A DNA stretch of 14,610 nucleotides, from NCBI GenBank assembly GCA_043808325.1, contig JAZDEY010000080.1:1-14610 (forward strand), written 5' to 3'. A program made the translations under genes and the position numbers. This stretch comes from JAZDEY01 sp043808325 [NCBI: Candidatus Eiseniibacteriota bacterium]. Lineage in GTDB: Bacteria; Arandabacterota; Arandabacteria; Arandabacterales. The notes under the pieces were generated by a model. It did no database searches, was not told where the DNA came from, and worked only from the letters and a program-made list of their open reading frames with translations. Position 1 is the stretch's first letter, and each line of letters opens with the position of its first letter. Below are positions 1-6,391 of this stretch, piece by piece.

Positions 1-2
1 CG

Positions 3-122
3 GCGCTGCGACGCGAGATACTGACACTTCAGCAGAGACTCCACAAACTGGTGGCCTCCAAGAGGCCGCCCCTGACGACCCAAGAAACCCTGGAGGATGT
101 GGCTTATGCGGCTGTCTCCTAA
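3..122 (+). CDS. possible C-terminal tail of an unidentified protein (5' end outside window)
   Basis: One plus-strand frame is open from the left edge to a TAA at 120-122. It gives 39 residues ending TLEDVAYAAVS, preceded by a charged helix-like stretch (ALRREILTLQQRLHKLVASK). The composition looks like real protein, but forty open codons in GC-rich DNA prove little, and a second plus-strand frame and at least one minus-strand frame are also open here. I do not recognise a family. If real, it is convergent with the minus-strand gene that ends at 273. Confidence 0.3.
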   Translation, partial: ALRREILTLQQRLHKLVASKRPPLTTQETLEDVAYAAVS

Positions 123-144
123 CCCGCCCCGATCGGAATCACTT

Positions 145-205
145 CAGATACATTTATTTGTGAGGCAACGAATACCCGTTCAGATACTTTTTTACTTGAG
201 GCAAC
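145..205. repeat. imperfect 25-nt direct repeat, period 36 nt
   Basis: Two 25-nt units (145-169 and 181-205) share CAGATAC at the left and TGAGGCAAC at the right, with about 20 of 25 positions identical, and an 11-nt spacer between them. They lie just beyond the stop of the 841-residue membrane protein gene. The period is a multiple of three. On the minus strand an open frame that ends at 119 reads it as a 12-residue repeat (VASSKKVSERVF then VASQINVSEVIP). No gene, CRISPR array or terminator explains it. Confidence 0.55.
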
Positions 206-272
206 AGGCCGCGGAAGTACCTTGACATGGGTGGCCTTGCCGCGGTGGCGTCTCTCGATCGAGCCCCCTTTC

Positions 273-2798
273 TTAGATCTTGATTGTTCGATACAGGATG
301 AAGATCTCGCGGTAGACTGTGAGGGCCGCTGGCGAAGCCACGTTGCGCCCAAGTGGCGGCCCAACCACCCCCGCGCTATAACGGAACGAATCCAGGACGA
401 CCATCACATTTCCCCTACCCACTTTTCTGGTCACGGTCCCCGGGCCTAGGTCGCCAGGGGCGCTCGATGCCGGTGGCGACCCAGCCCCGTATCGCCCGAC
501 CCCGTATAAGTTGAGCGCGGGAAGGGTTGTCGAGGTTGAGACCAGATCCATCTGCAAGGCAAATGCATTCAGAACCTGGTTTGCCGTCGATTGGGAATTG
601 ATTACCGTATCGAGCAACACAAGCCGTCCGCCGCCGCGAACGTAATTCGCGACGCGGGTGATATCTGACCTGCTGAAGGCGCGAACCGGATTCACAATGA
701 CAAGGGCAAGTGGCCTGCACCTCGCAATATCTGTGGGTGATCCTGCCCGGGGATAAAGTCCCATCCTTTGAGCGCACATGTAGAATTCCTCAAACTGTTG
801 CCACATGGGTTTGGGAAACGCTCCAAGGTAGTTGAAGAACGATGCGCCGGAGTGGTCCGTATCGAACAGCACTCTCGGAAGCGGCGCCCTCTCTCTGACC
901 GGTCCGTAGGCATGCGCGTTGATCTGCGCTGTCGCAAACACACCTGCGCACAATCCCGCAAGGAATACCAGTCCGAACCGGGCGAACCACAACCCGGAGA
1001 CGCTGGCGCGGGGGGCGCACGCGAGCGACGCCCCAACGAGCGCCCCTGCCAGAAGGAGGCAGGCGAACCGGGCACGAGGATACTTGACGCCTCGACGGTT
1101 GAGGTAATCGATGAATCCCAGAACCAGCTCGGCCTTGCCCGGACTGAACATGCAGAAGTTGGAGAAGCAGGTGCTGTCGGTAAAGAGCAGCACTCTGCCC
1201 TTGCCATATTTCTTTGCTCCTGCCTGGAGAAAGATCCCGAACCTGTCCTTGAGGTCGAACGTGATGTTGCTGAAGAAGTTCGGGTGGCCGTAGTCGACGT
1301 CTTCACTTCCCAGTCCGTAACCCACCATCACAGGTTCGATGAGGGGACCTCCTTCGATCGTGCAGGAGGTCAGGAACTCGAACCGGCGGACGTCGCGGAC
1401 CGCGGGATGGAACCAGAAGCTCGGCGGCTCGTAGGTCGACAGAGCCGTCGTCTCGAGGTCGAAGGTGTCGTCGAGCCGGAAACGCATCCCGAATAGTGAC
1501 GCGATGGAATTGAGATACGTTGACATGCCGAAGAGATTGGTGTGGTCCCCGATCAGGAGTAGGCCACCGCCCTGCTCGACAAACCTTACAATGGCTGTGA
1601 TCTCGCTGCCGGTGTAGGGGCCGGTCGGCGTCTTGATGATAAGAACATCGGTGGTGTCGAGCGCATCTGCCAGATTTGTGGGCTCGGTGCCCACACCATA
1701 GAAGTGTCCCAGGTAGTCACGCAAACAGAAATAATTATACTCGGCCCGTATGCCAAATGAGGTCGTATCGAACCTGTCCCGCGTCCACTCCCAATCGGCA
1801 CGGGTTTCATCAATCAACACCCTCCCAGGTTTGATCTGTCCCGGGTCGTTGAAGGCAAGCGCGAAGGCCAGAGCTATGCCCACCAGGGCCGGAAAGCCGA
1901 GTCTCAGGACATGGCTGCGCGCCAAGGCCTGCGAGCAGCATCGAGCGCCAGGATTCTGCCCGCCTGCCGGGGACGCCTGGTCCTCCAGAAAAGGAGAAGC
2001 ATAGGGGGGCGGCGGTACCTTTAAGATCAAGGCGAGAGGGAGCCATGAAATGATGGTGTAACTGTGTCGCCAAATGAGACTGCCATCTCCCAGTTCAGCC
2101 GCCAGGATCACCAGCGCCGCGAATCGGAGGATTGCGTAGGTCCCCAGCGTGGCAACAAGGCGGGTGGCGCCAAGTGCTGCCGCACGCAATCCGGCCGTGC
2201 CTCGCGCAAAGCACCCTACAGTCCCGAGCACCACGCTCAGAAACCAGAGATTGTAGCCTCCCAGAGCTTCGAAAGTGATTCTGGCCGTTTCAAGCCTGGT
2301 CCCTGTCCAGAGCGAAAAGCCCCCACCCACCAAACCTATGTCCGTCAAGGCGCGCCGCAAGAATTCCACGGGCAGCGTGAGCGGGATATCGTGAAGTCCC
2401 CAGGCAAAACGCCTCAGCACAAGTGACGAGGCGCCGCAGAGGATCAGGATCAGGGCCGACATTGCGACTGAGCCCGCAAGCCGCCGCCGTACGAGTCCCG
2501 GCCACAGGAGAAGCAACAGGCTCAAGCACGACGCTCCCAGGATTGCCCGCACACCATCCTTTGCCCCGAGCATCAGCACAAAGCCGACTGCGATTGCTGC
2601 GCCAAGATTGAGCCTCGACAGCCGCGCCGATTCCTTACCGGCCGACTCCCACCCCACCATGAAGAGCAACGCTCCGATGCCCGCGAGCACAGCCGCAACC
2701 CAGGCATTGGGGTGGGCCGAGAAATGCTCGCCTGTCGGCCACACCAGGCTCAGCAGAATTGCTGAAAGTGCCAAGCTAATTCTCTGACTGGCTCGCAT
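273..2798 (-). CDS. large membrane protein: degenerate exosortase-like N-terminal domain plus two GATase-like domains
   Basis: The product is about 841 residues from ATG at 2798. That start has GAGGGG six bases upstream; the in-frame TTG at 2804 lies too close to that SD. Residues 1-260 hold about seven or eight membrane helices. Near residues 178-247 the order and spacing resemble exosortases: FEALGGYN where exosortases have a catalytic Cys-Ser-Gly, then ILRFA with an Arg about 46 residues on, then WRHSY with a His about 20 further. The Cys is absent. A helix near 300-318 leads into a GATase-like domain (about 325-570) with TDVLIIKTPTG, EQGGGLLLIGDHTN and TDSTCFSN. Two more helices (about 578-625) precede a second such domain (about 640-841) with RPLALVIVNP and VRGGGRLVLLDT. 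The gene overlaps the upstream 822-residue gene by 23 bp, which implies translational coupling. The fold comparison is from memory; function is unknown. Confidence 0.85.
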   Translation of the reverse strand: MRASQRISLALSAILLSLVWPTGEHFSAHPNAWVAAVLAGIGALLFMVGWESAGKESARLSRLNLGAAIAVGFVLMLGAKDGVRAILGASCLSLLLLLWPGLVRRRLAGSVAMSALILILCGASSLVLRRFAWGLHDIPLTLPVEFLRRALTDIGLVGGGFSLWTGTRLETARITFEALGGYNLWFLSVVLGTVGCFARGTAGLRAAALGATRLVATLGTYAILRFAALVILAAELGDGSLIWRHSYTIISWLPLALILKVPPPPYASPFLEDQASPAGGQNPGARCCSQALARSHVLRLGFPALVGIALAFALAFNDPGQIKPGRVLIDETRADWEWTRDRFDTTSFGIRAEYNYFCLRDYLGHFYGVGTEPTNLADALDTTDVLIIKTPTGPYTGSEITAIVRFVEQGGGLLLIGDHTNLFGMSTYLNSIASLFGMRFRLDDTFDLETTALSTYEPPSFWFHPAVRDVRRFEFLTSCTIEGGPLIEPVMVGYGLGSEDVDYGHPNFFSNITFDLKDRFGIFLQAGAKKYGKGRVLLFTDSTCFSNFCMFSPGKAELVLGFIDYLNRRGVKYPRARFACLLLAGALVGASLACAPRASVSGLWFARFGLVFLAGLCAGVFATAQINAHAYGPVRERAPLPRVLFDTDHSGASFFNYLGAFPKPMWQQFEEFYMCAQRMGLYPRAGSPTDIARCRPLALVIVNPVRAFSRSDITRVANYVRGGGRLVLLDTVINSQSTANQVLNAFALQMDLVSTSTTLPALNLYGVGRYGAGSPPASSAPGDLGPGTVTRKVGRGNVMVVLDSFRYSAGVVGPPLGRNVASPAALTVYREIFILYRTIKI

Positions 2799-5244
2799 AG
2801 GCAACCCCTCGTTTCAACCGGTCGATAAGCTCACCCACGAACACGATGTTCTGGCTGTTGGCATTTCGCTCGCCCTCGAGATTCCCATCGAGGAAGAATC
2901 TGCCGTCGCCCACCAGGGTGAAGCTTCCCTTGCCGTAGCGCCTGGTCACGATCGTCGGGTAGCCGAAGGCGGACGCCAGCACCGTGGTATCCGCGACAGC
3001 AGCGGCCGCTGTCCCATCGGCCTGGCCAGCCGACTCGCAACCTGCCCAGGCCAAGGCCCAGGCATCCTTGTGTGTGATCCGGGCATTCGGGGCCCCGTTA
3101 CCGAGCGGCACGTTCTCAATCGCAAACCCCAAGCGGTCGAGCAGCGCCCCGCACGGCTGGGGCCTGGTATAACCCTGCGACAGGATCAGGTTGCCGCCAC
3201 TTTCCATGTAATCAAGCAGCCTTTCGACGTCTGTGCTTCCGACGCGTGTCGGACTCACGATGAAAAGGTAGTCGCCTTCGGCGGTCCAATCACGGCGTGA
3301 GAAGGCAGGCCGCGCAACTACGCCCATACGTGCAAGGCAGTTGGCGAGCCCCCCGAGCGATGCTTCGCTAAAAAGCGAAAGGCTCACGGCAGGTCTGAGA
3401 GAGAAATCGATCAGCGCCGTCTCTTTGCCGAAGCTCAGTTGATCGGTCCGATCGCAGCTGTGTGTGCCACCGGATAGAACCCAGCCAACCGCATTCGAGA
3501 CAAATCCTTGCGATAGCAGAAGTGCCCCGTTTTGAAATGGGGATGTGTCCCCAAATACTAGGACCCGTCCCTTGCCGATATTCTCAGCAGCAACTAGAAC
3601 CAAGTCGCCAAGGGCCTCGTCTCGGTCGTGAGTAAGGTTACCCAGGAACGCGCCGGGACCGCCGTTCAGCGTGTCGCCCGTATCGGCGAAGCCGTACCTG
3701 CCGACAACGATCGGGGATGCCGGAGACTCAATCGCGAGAGATGCCCCAACCGCGATCTGAAGCCGGAGTTCCTCCGGCACCGTAGCTGCACACCCCGTCG
3801 TGGGCTCCCAGATCGGACCCGCAGTCACCGGATGCCTTCGTATCCCCAGGCATCCTTGCCAGTGCTCTCGCGTGGGCACTGCCGAATCGAAATTAAACCG
3901 TATGTTCGTGAAGGAAAGGACGCTGTTCAAAGGCTCTCGCGACCCGGCAATGTTGGTGTGATCCCCAAGCACTAGTAACCCACCACCCGACTCGACAAAG
4001 TGCCGAAGCATCGATATCTCGTCCTGGCATAGGCGTGTGGTTGGATTGATAAAGACCACAAGGCCGACCGACGAGAGCAGCTCAGCCGTGATCGTCCCGT
4101 CGGCGATCGAGTCTCTGTCATGCCCGGTTTGTGCCGCCCGGTTCGCGTGTTCCCCCCTGGATTTCACTTCCACGATCTCACCCCCGGCCTCCATCACGCG
4201 GCGCTGAAGAGAGCGCCTGAAGAGACCAAACATGCCGGAGTTCAGAAGCCCTGCCCTTTCGGCGCTCGGGACTTCCCAGTCAAGCAGACCTTCGGAATAG
4301 AGGGCAACGGACGGTCTCGCAGAAAACCGGAACGCCTGGGCTGAGCCCGACTCTGATTCGGCGATGCACAGGATTCCGGCCGCCGTGAGCGCCAGGGAGG
4401 CTGCGAGCACCCTGGATCGCAACCGGGTTCGGCCGCCCGCGCCGGTAGCCGACGCGATAGTCGCACACGGACCAGATCCCCTTGTCACCACAATCTTGGC
4501 GTCTGCGTCCCGGCCTGCCATGACCTTCGAGGCCAGAATTGCGACCAACTCCATGGACCCAAGCTGACAGACGCATATCTTGAGGGCCGTAACAGGCGTG
4601 AAAACCGTGAGGATCACCTGGACCACGGCAAAACCCGCAGCTAGGATCCCGATCAAGGCGATGGTGCCAGCCGCGGATCTACGAAGGACGACAGCCAGAC
4701 CCACAAATATTGAACCAAGAAGGTATATCGCCAGACCCGATGCCCAAATCCCAAGCGGCGCGTGCGCAGGCGAGATAGCTACCATGATGTGCTCCAGCAG
4801 GAACCACGTCCGGTCACTTCGCTCGTAACCGGCGAGGGCAAGAGCGTATGCGAGCGAGGCCAGGTGCATAACGAGGAAGCAAGCAACCTTCCCGGCACTG
4901 CGCGTGAAAACACCGCGTCGCTGCTCCAGGAAGTAGAGAAAGCCGAAAAACCACGAAATCAGAATGAGCCGGGCCACGGGATGCCCCACTCTGAGGGAAA
5001 CATACGCGAAGCTCGCAAGGCAGACCAGTAAGCCGGCCCTTGTGAGCCTCCCTCGGCGCCAGCCATGGCAGGAGGTACCTAGAAGCGCGAGCCATGCTAT
5101 CCAGGCCAACCAGGTATCACACCAGTCGGACAGGATCAGCACGGAGTCCGATGCCAGGAGCAAAACGGCCGTCGCAAGCAGGCACTTGACCGCGATTTCG
5201 AATCGCCGGAGTGCGCCTTCCGCCACCACGTCACCACCCCCCAC
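2776..5244 (-). CDS. large membrane protein with two GATase-like domains, architecturally related to its downstream neighbour
   Basis: The product is 822 residues from GTG at 5244. GTG codons at 5229 and 5226 follow a G-rich GGGGGGTGG and are likelier starts; an in-frame stop lies just upstream of 5244. Residues 20-245 hold about seven membrane helices, and a further helix lies near 278-295. An extracytoplasmic alpha/beta domain follows (about 310-590) with LVVFINPTTRL, ESGGGLLVLGDHTN (DHT at 428-430) and VFGDTSPFQN, then a second one (about 612-822) with DYLFIVSPTRV and ESGGNLILSQG. These motifs match the downstream gene in kind and order, so the two probably arose by duplication and divergence and may act as a pair. 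Glycine-rich strand-turn motifs of this type occur in GldG/DUF4350-like glutamine-amidotransferase folds. No nucleophile elbow Cys is evident, so a binding role fits better than catalysis. The exosortase-like Arg and His of the neighbour are not evident here. Confidence 0.85.
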   Translation of the reverse strand: MGGGDVVAEGALRRFEIAVKCLLATAVLLLASDSVLILSDWCDTWLAWIAWLALLGTSCHGWRRGRLTRAGLLVCLASFAYVSLRVGHPVARLILISWFFGFLYFLEQRRGVFTRSAGKVACFLVMHLASLAYALALAGYERSDRTWFLLEHIMVAISPAHAPLGIWASGLAIYLLGSIFVGLAVVLRRSAAGTIALIGILAAGFAVVQVILTVFTPVTALKICVCQLGSMELVAILASKVMAGRDADAKIVVTRGSGPCATIASATGAGGRTRLRSRVLAASLALTAAGILCIAESESGSAQAFRFSARPSVALYSEGLLDWEVPSAERAGLLNSGMFGLFRRSLQRRVMEAGGEIVEVKSRGEHANRAAQTGHDRDSIADGTITAELLSSVGLVVFINPTTRLCQDEISMLRHFVESGGGLLVLGDHTNIAGSREPLNSVLSFTNIRFNFDSAVPTREHWQGCLGIRRHPVTAGPIWEPTTGCAATVPEELRLQIAVGASLAIESPASPIVVGRYGFADTGDTLNGGPGAFLGNLTHDRDEALGDLVLVAAENIGKGRVLVFGDTSPFQNGALLLSQGFVSNAVGWVLSGGTHSCDRTDQLSFGKETALIDFSLRPAVSLSLFSEASLGGLANCLARMGVVARPAFSRRDWTAEGDYLFIVSPTRVGSTDVERLLDYMESGGNLILSQGYTRPQPCGALLDRLGFAIENVPLGNGAPNARITHKDAWALAWAGCESAGQADGTAAAAVADTTVLASAFGYPTIVTRRYGKGSFTLVGDGRFFLDGNLEGERNANSQNIVFVGELIDRLKRGVAYASQSEN

Positions 5245-5305
5245 CGTTCAGACGACATTCCAGATGCCGGCCTACTTGTTGCTGTAAACTTCCTCGACGC
5301 CGGCG

Positions 5306-5593
5306 TCAGGGTTTGGACGCTTGCTCCTCACGCCGCACCGCTGCCTGCTTCTTGCTGAGAAAGAGCGCGATTACGAACAGGGCGATCCCCGTGAGGATCC
5401 GGTATACGGGTGGTGCTGTGAAGACAACGACCAGCCCGATTGCCGTGACCACCACTATCAAGAGAACCGCCTTGGCAATTAGGCTGCGTTCACGAGGTCC
5501 GCTGCTTTCTGTGTAGCCTACATACGTCCCGATGATGCCACCGAGAAGCCCCGCAACAGAGCCAACGATACTTCCGACCACTGCTAAGTTCAT
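5306..5593 (-). CDS. small three-helix membrane protein with glycine-zipper first helix
   Basis: The product is 95 residues from ATG at 5593, which has a perfect AGGAGGT seven bases upstream. A GTG three codons earlier lies inside that SD and is rejected. Helix 1 (about residues 3-27) has Gly at 7, 11, 15, 19, 22 and 26, a glycine-zipper pattern suited to close helix packing or oligomerisation. A polar turn containing GPRER follows, then two strongly hydrophobic helices (about 41-60 and 66-82) and a basic, hydrophilic tail. From memory, a Gly-rich helix followed by GPRER is seen in small bacterial membrane proteins of unknown function. The gene lies 61 bp upstream of the 822-residue gene, so cotranscription is likely. 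Function unknown. Confidence 0.8.
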   Translation of the reverse strand: MNLAVVGSIVGSVAGLLGGIIGTYVGYTESSGPRERSLIAKAVLLIVVVTAIGLVVVFTAPPVYRILTGIALFVIALFLSKKQAAVRREEQASKP

Positions 5594-5662
5594 ACTGGGC
5601 ACCTCCTTCGAATCTCCTGTGACCTATGCGTCCGCTACCACATGCCAATTGCCGGGGCAGGC

Positions 5663-5692
5663 ATGCGGGCCGCCAGGTCAGACAGCCCGCAT
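5663..5692 (-). other. intergenic hairpin between the Cys-repeat gene and the small membrane gene
   Basis: ATGCGGGC (5663-5670) pairs perfectly with GCCCGCAT (5685-5692) across a 14-nt loop. On the minus strand no U-run follows, so it is not a typical intrinsic terminator. It could protect a processed mRNA end, or partly separate expression of the abundant first gene from the membrane genes behind it. Confidence 0.4.
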
Positions 5693-5713
5693 ATCTAGCC
5701 CCACTTCCCCACT

Positions 5714-6184
5714 TCAAGGCTGGTAACAGTTTCTGGTCAAGCTGGTCGATGGAAGGGGATCCACAGCATTGGTCTGTCCCCCACCACGCCTGCAGCCCGA
5801 GCCGCAAGCAGAGGCCCCGTAGCATGCCGACCCCACGCAGAGAGTCCCCACGCAGGTACTGCCGGCGCATGCGCTGCCCACACAGCCACTGCCCAGGCAG
5901 GAGCTTTCAAGACACGCTGAACCCAGGCACTCGCTGCCCAGACAGGCACTACCGATGCACACACTGCCCAAACACGCACTGCCGATGCACAGGCTCACCG
6001 GCTGGAGACTTGCCGGCCCCCCGTTGTCATCCGCGACATCCGCGACCGGTCGGGGCCCTGCCTCCCACTCGGCCAGGGTCGCCGCGAGTCTTGCCTGGTA
6101 CAGCGGAGAAACCGGATCTCCACCCAGCACCGTGCCGCACAGCATGAAGATGATACCCGTTACCACCAATCCGATGCGCATCAT
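5714..6184 (-). CDS. secreted protein with twelve tandem Cys-x-Gly-Ser-x pentapeptide repeats
   Basis: The product is 156 residues from ATG at 6184, which is preceded by a long SD-like tract (GAGGGGAGGTGG). The GTG at 6193 overlaps that SD, and ATG at 6181 is also possible. Residues 1-22 form a signal peptide, with likely cleavage near VLG/GDP; the Cys at 16 is not in a good lipobox. A spacer of about 40 residues follows. Then comes the repeat block: Cys at every fifth residue from 66 to 121, mostly as CLGSA, CIGSA or CVGSA, followed by Cys 127 and 131. The tail contains GCRRGGG and ends NCYQP. Read as A-C-L-G-S, the units loosely fit the pentapeptide-repeat pattern, and twelve would make about three turns of a four-sided solenoid with Cys ladders. 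Other possibilities are a disulfide or metal-binding wall protein, or a precursor peptide that is modified. The gene has its own strong promoter and heads the block of membrane genes. Confidence 0.8.
   Translation of the reverse strand: MMRIGLVVTGIIFMLCGTVLGGDPVSPLYQARLAATLAEWEAGPRPVADVADDNGGPASLQPVSLCIGSACLGSVCIGSACLGSECLGSACLESSCLGSGCVGSACAGSTCVGTLCVGSACYGASACGSGCRRGGGQTNAVDPLPSTSLTRNCYQP
5810..5989 (-). repeat. 15-nt tandem repeat, 12 units, within the Cys-repeat gene
   Basis: Twelve in-frame 15-nt units encode Cys-x-(Gly)-(Ser)-x. They are diverged at the DNA level, with TGC, TGT and varied Gly/Ser codons, while Cys stays at the first position of every unit. Codon drift with Cys invariant suggests selection on the protein and not a recent slippage product. 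Confidence 0.85.
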
Positions 6185-6215
6185 CCTAACCACCTCCCCT
6201 CATCACCACGCATCC

Positions 6216-6235
6216 GGAGCCCACCCAAGGGCTCC
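6216..6235 (-). other. hairpin in the leader of the Cys-repeat gene
   Basis: GGAGCCC (6216-6222) and GGGCTCC (6229-6235) form a 7-bp stem with a 6-nt loop. It lies about 32 bases upstream of the ATG at 6184, inside the roughly 100-nt leader predicted from the promoter at 6293-6320. No U-run follows. It may stabilise the mRNA or control translation, or it may be chance. Confidence 0.35.
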
Positions 6236-6292
6236 ATTGAACATCATGCAAAGCAATCTTCGTGCCGTTTGCGTGTACTTACTGTCGGAGGG

Positions 6293-6320
6293 ATTGTATC
6301 CCTGGAGCGACACATGTCAA
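6293..6320 (-). promoter_or_regulatory. sigma-70-like promoter for the Cys-repeat gene
   Basis: Read on the minus strand: TTGACA (6315-6320), a 16-bp spacer, then TACAAT (6293-6298). The -35 is perfect and the -10 has five of six bases. Transcription would start near 6286 and give a leader of about 100 nt before the ATG at 6184. It lies in the gap downstream of the HD-GYP gene, so the Cys-repeat block need not depend on that gene's transcript. Confidence 0.7.
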
Positions 6321-6391
6321 CAGAGAAACGAGGGAGGCTACCTGAGCGGTGGGCTTCCCGGGAGCATGCTGCCCGCCGGAGTGAAGGTTTC

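Noticed and set aside
145-205. CRISPR array
   Set aside because: Only two imperfect units with an 11-nt spacer; no array, leader or cas genes.
768-1496. 242-codon plus-strand open frame
   Set aside because: It lies fully antisense to the 841-residue membrane protein, is Arg/Glu-rich without motifs and has no SD; it is a shadow of the opposite gene.
2776-5244. Exosortase-like domain in the 822-residue protein
   Set aside because: The membrane region has no Cys, Arg and His set at exosortase spacing; similarity to its neighbour is clear only in the alpha/beta domains.
5714-6184. Lipoprotein assignment for the Cys-repeat protein
   Set aside because: The Cys in the signal peptide is preceded by FML, which does not fit a lipobox (small residue expected just before Cys).
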